A stretch of 64,000 nt of DNA, from assembly GCA_949825025.1 (NCBI GenBank), contig OX463778.1, forward strand, positions 29,283,265 through 29,347,264, in the 5' to 3' direction. Under the pieces are notes generated by a model that was given only the letters and a program-made list of their open reading frames with translations, ran no database searches and was not told the origin of the DNA. The position numbers were made by a program, and so were the translations under genes. Within the stretch, counting starts at the first letter, position 1; every line of letters starts with the position of its first letter. Shown one piece after another: positions 63,380-64,000 of the stretch. The stretch comes from Siphlonurus alternatus (lineage: Eukaryota; Arthropoda; Insecta; Ephemeroptera; Siphlonuridae).

Positions 63380-64000
63380 CTGCAAACATGATAATAATTA
63401 GACTCGGTACAATTAATGCAATGAACGTTACATTATCCAACAATAATTTTGATATGGTACACTGTACTTTTGTATTCCAATTTTGTAGTCTTTTCGTACT
63501 CTGACGTGCGTTTACAAGTTACAATTACGTTCACATAACGCTGTTTAATACGGATCCGTACACAACGGATATTGTGTGATATAGTGCATGTTATTCTTAT
63601 GAGGCGTCGTCAACGGATATTTATTAAACACCGTCATGTGAACGTAGTAGTGAATTTTGCAATATCTAAACTTGCAATACATATCTCCTGTGACAAATTA
63701 AAGTAACTAAACAGAAATAACAAAGAAATTCTACAAAAATTGTAATGATCGACTGTATGTACATTGCATACTTCTAAAACACAAGAAAAATCAACAAAAT
63801 ATCATACTTGCTTACCTTATAATATAATCAGCCTGATGATCAGCTTGATGATCATAGTCATTTCTCGATAAGTTGCTTATTCCTGGGGTACTTGGAGCAC
63901 TTTTAATTAGATATATTTCAGCACAGAAAGTTTTTGCAACCAGTTTGCTCAAATCACAGAAGCCGAATGAAGAAGGCCAACGGTTTTTTTGAAAACAGGA
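63380..64000. other. AT-rich DNA to the window end
   Basis: No coding signal. A tandem CTGATGATCAG-like palindrome lies near 63830-63850. Confidence 0.4.

Overview
This is eukaryotic nuclear DNA, almost certainly from an arthropod. It is AT-rich, full of long microsatellites (TA, TTTA, GA, TC) and palindromic transposon debris, with short GC-rich islets standing out from the background. The arthropod call rests on four secreted chitin-binding (peritrophin-A/CBM14) genes with mucin-like Thr linkers and on a Hes/E(spl)-type bHLH gene. I cannot name the species. A crustacean or another non-drosophilid pancrustacean is my guess.

Left part (1-8 kb): mostly AT-rich DNA with foldback MITEs, some GC islets, a candidate first coding exon (1858-1912, minus) and a candidate 36-bp exon (6720-6755, plus).

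CBM14 cluster (8.4-28.7 kb): four minus-strand paralogs, called A to D here, with 1, 2, 4 and 2 chitin-binding domains. All four have a 7-nt coding first exon (ATGAAR plus one base), a phase-1 intron of about 0.4-0.9 kb, and one long second exon holding the rest of the signal peptide and the whole mature protein. Their promoters share CGTCA, GATAAG and TATA motifs. Three of the four also share an AGACGG motif 33-34 bp downstream of the TATA start. The genes look like a co-regulated tandem family, plausibly secreted by midgut epithelium into the peritrophic matrix.

Transposon-rich middle (29-45 kb): a 5S-rRNA-derived SINE (another copy at 24-25 kb is split by a hAT insertion), a 3.3-kb foldback element with complex tandem-repeat arms and a 9-bp target duplication, several MITEs, and a 169-bp hAT element with a perfect 8-bp target duplication.

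Hes gene (45.7-48.6 kb): a four-exon minus-strand HES/E(spl) repressor with bHLH, Orange and C-terminal WRPW. Its promoter carries a Su(H) paired site (inverted CGTGGGAA / TTCCCACA, 17-bp spacer) beside a TATA box, so it is predicted to be a direct Notch target. More Su(H)-type sites lie in GC islets upstream (52.3, 53.5 and 59.2 kb).

Right part (49-64 kb): long microsatellites, GC islets, a possible short TATA-to-poly(A) transcription unit (52.0-52.5 kb), a minisatellite-bearing hAT element with an 8-bp target duplication (59.8-60.4 kb), foldback repeats and two weak exon candidates. Most of the ORFs here are microsatellite or repeat translations.
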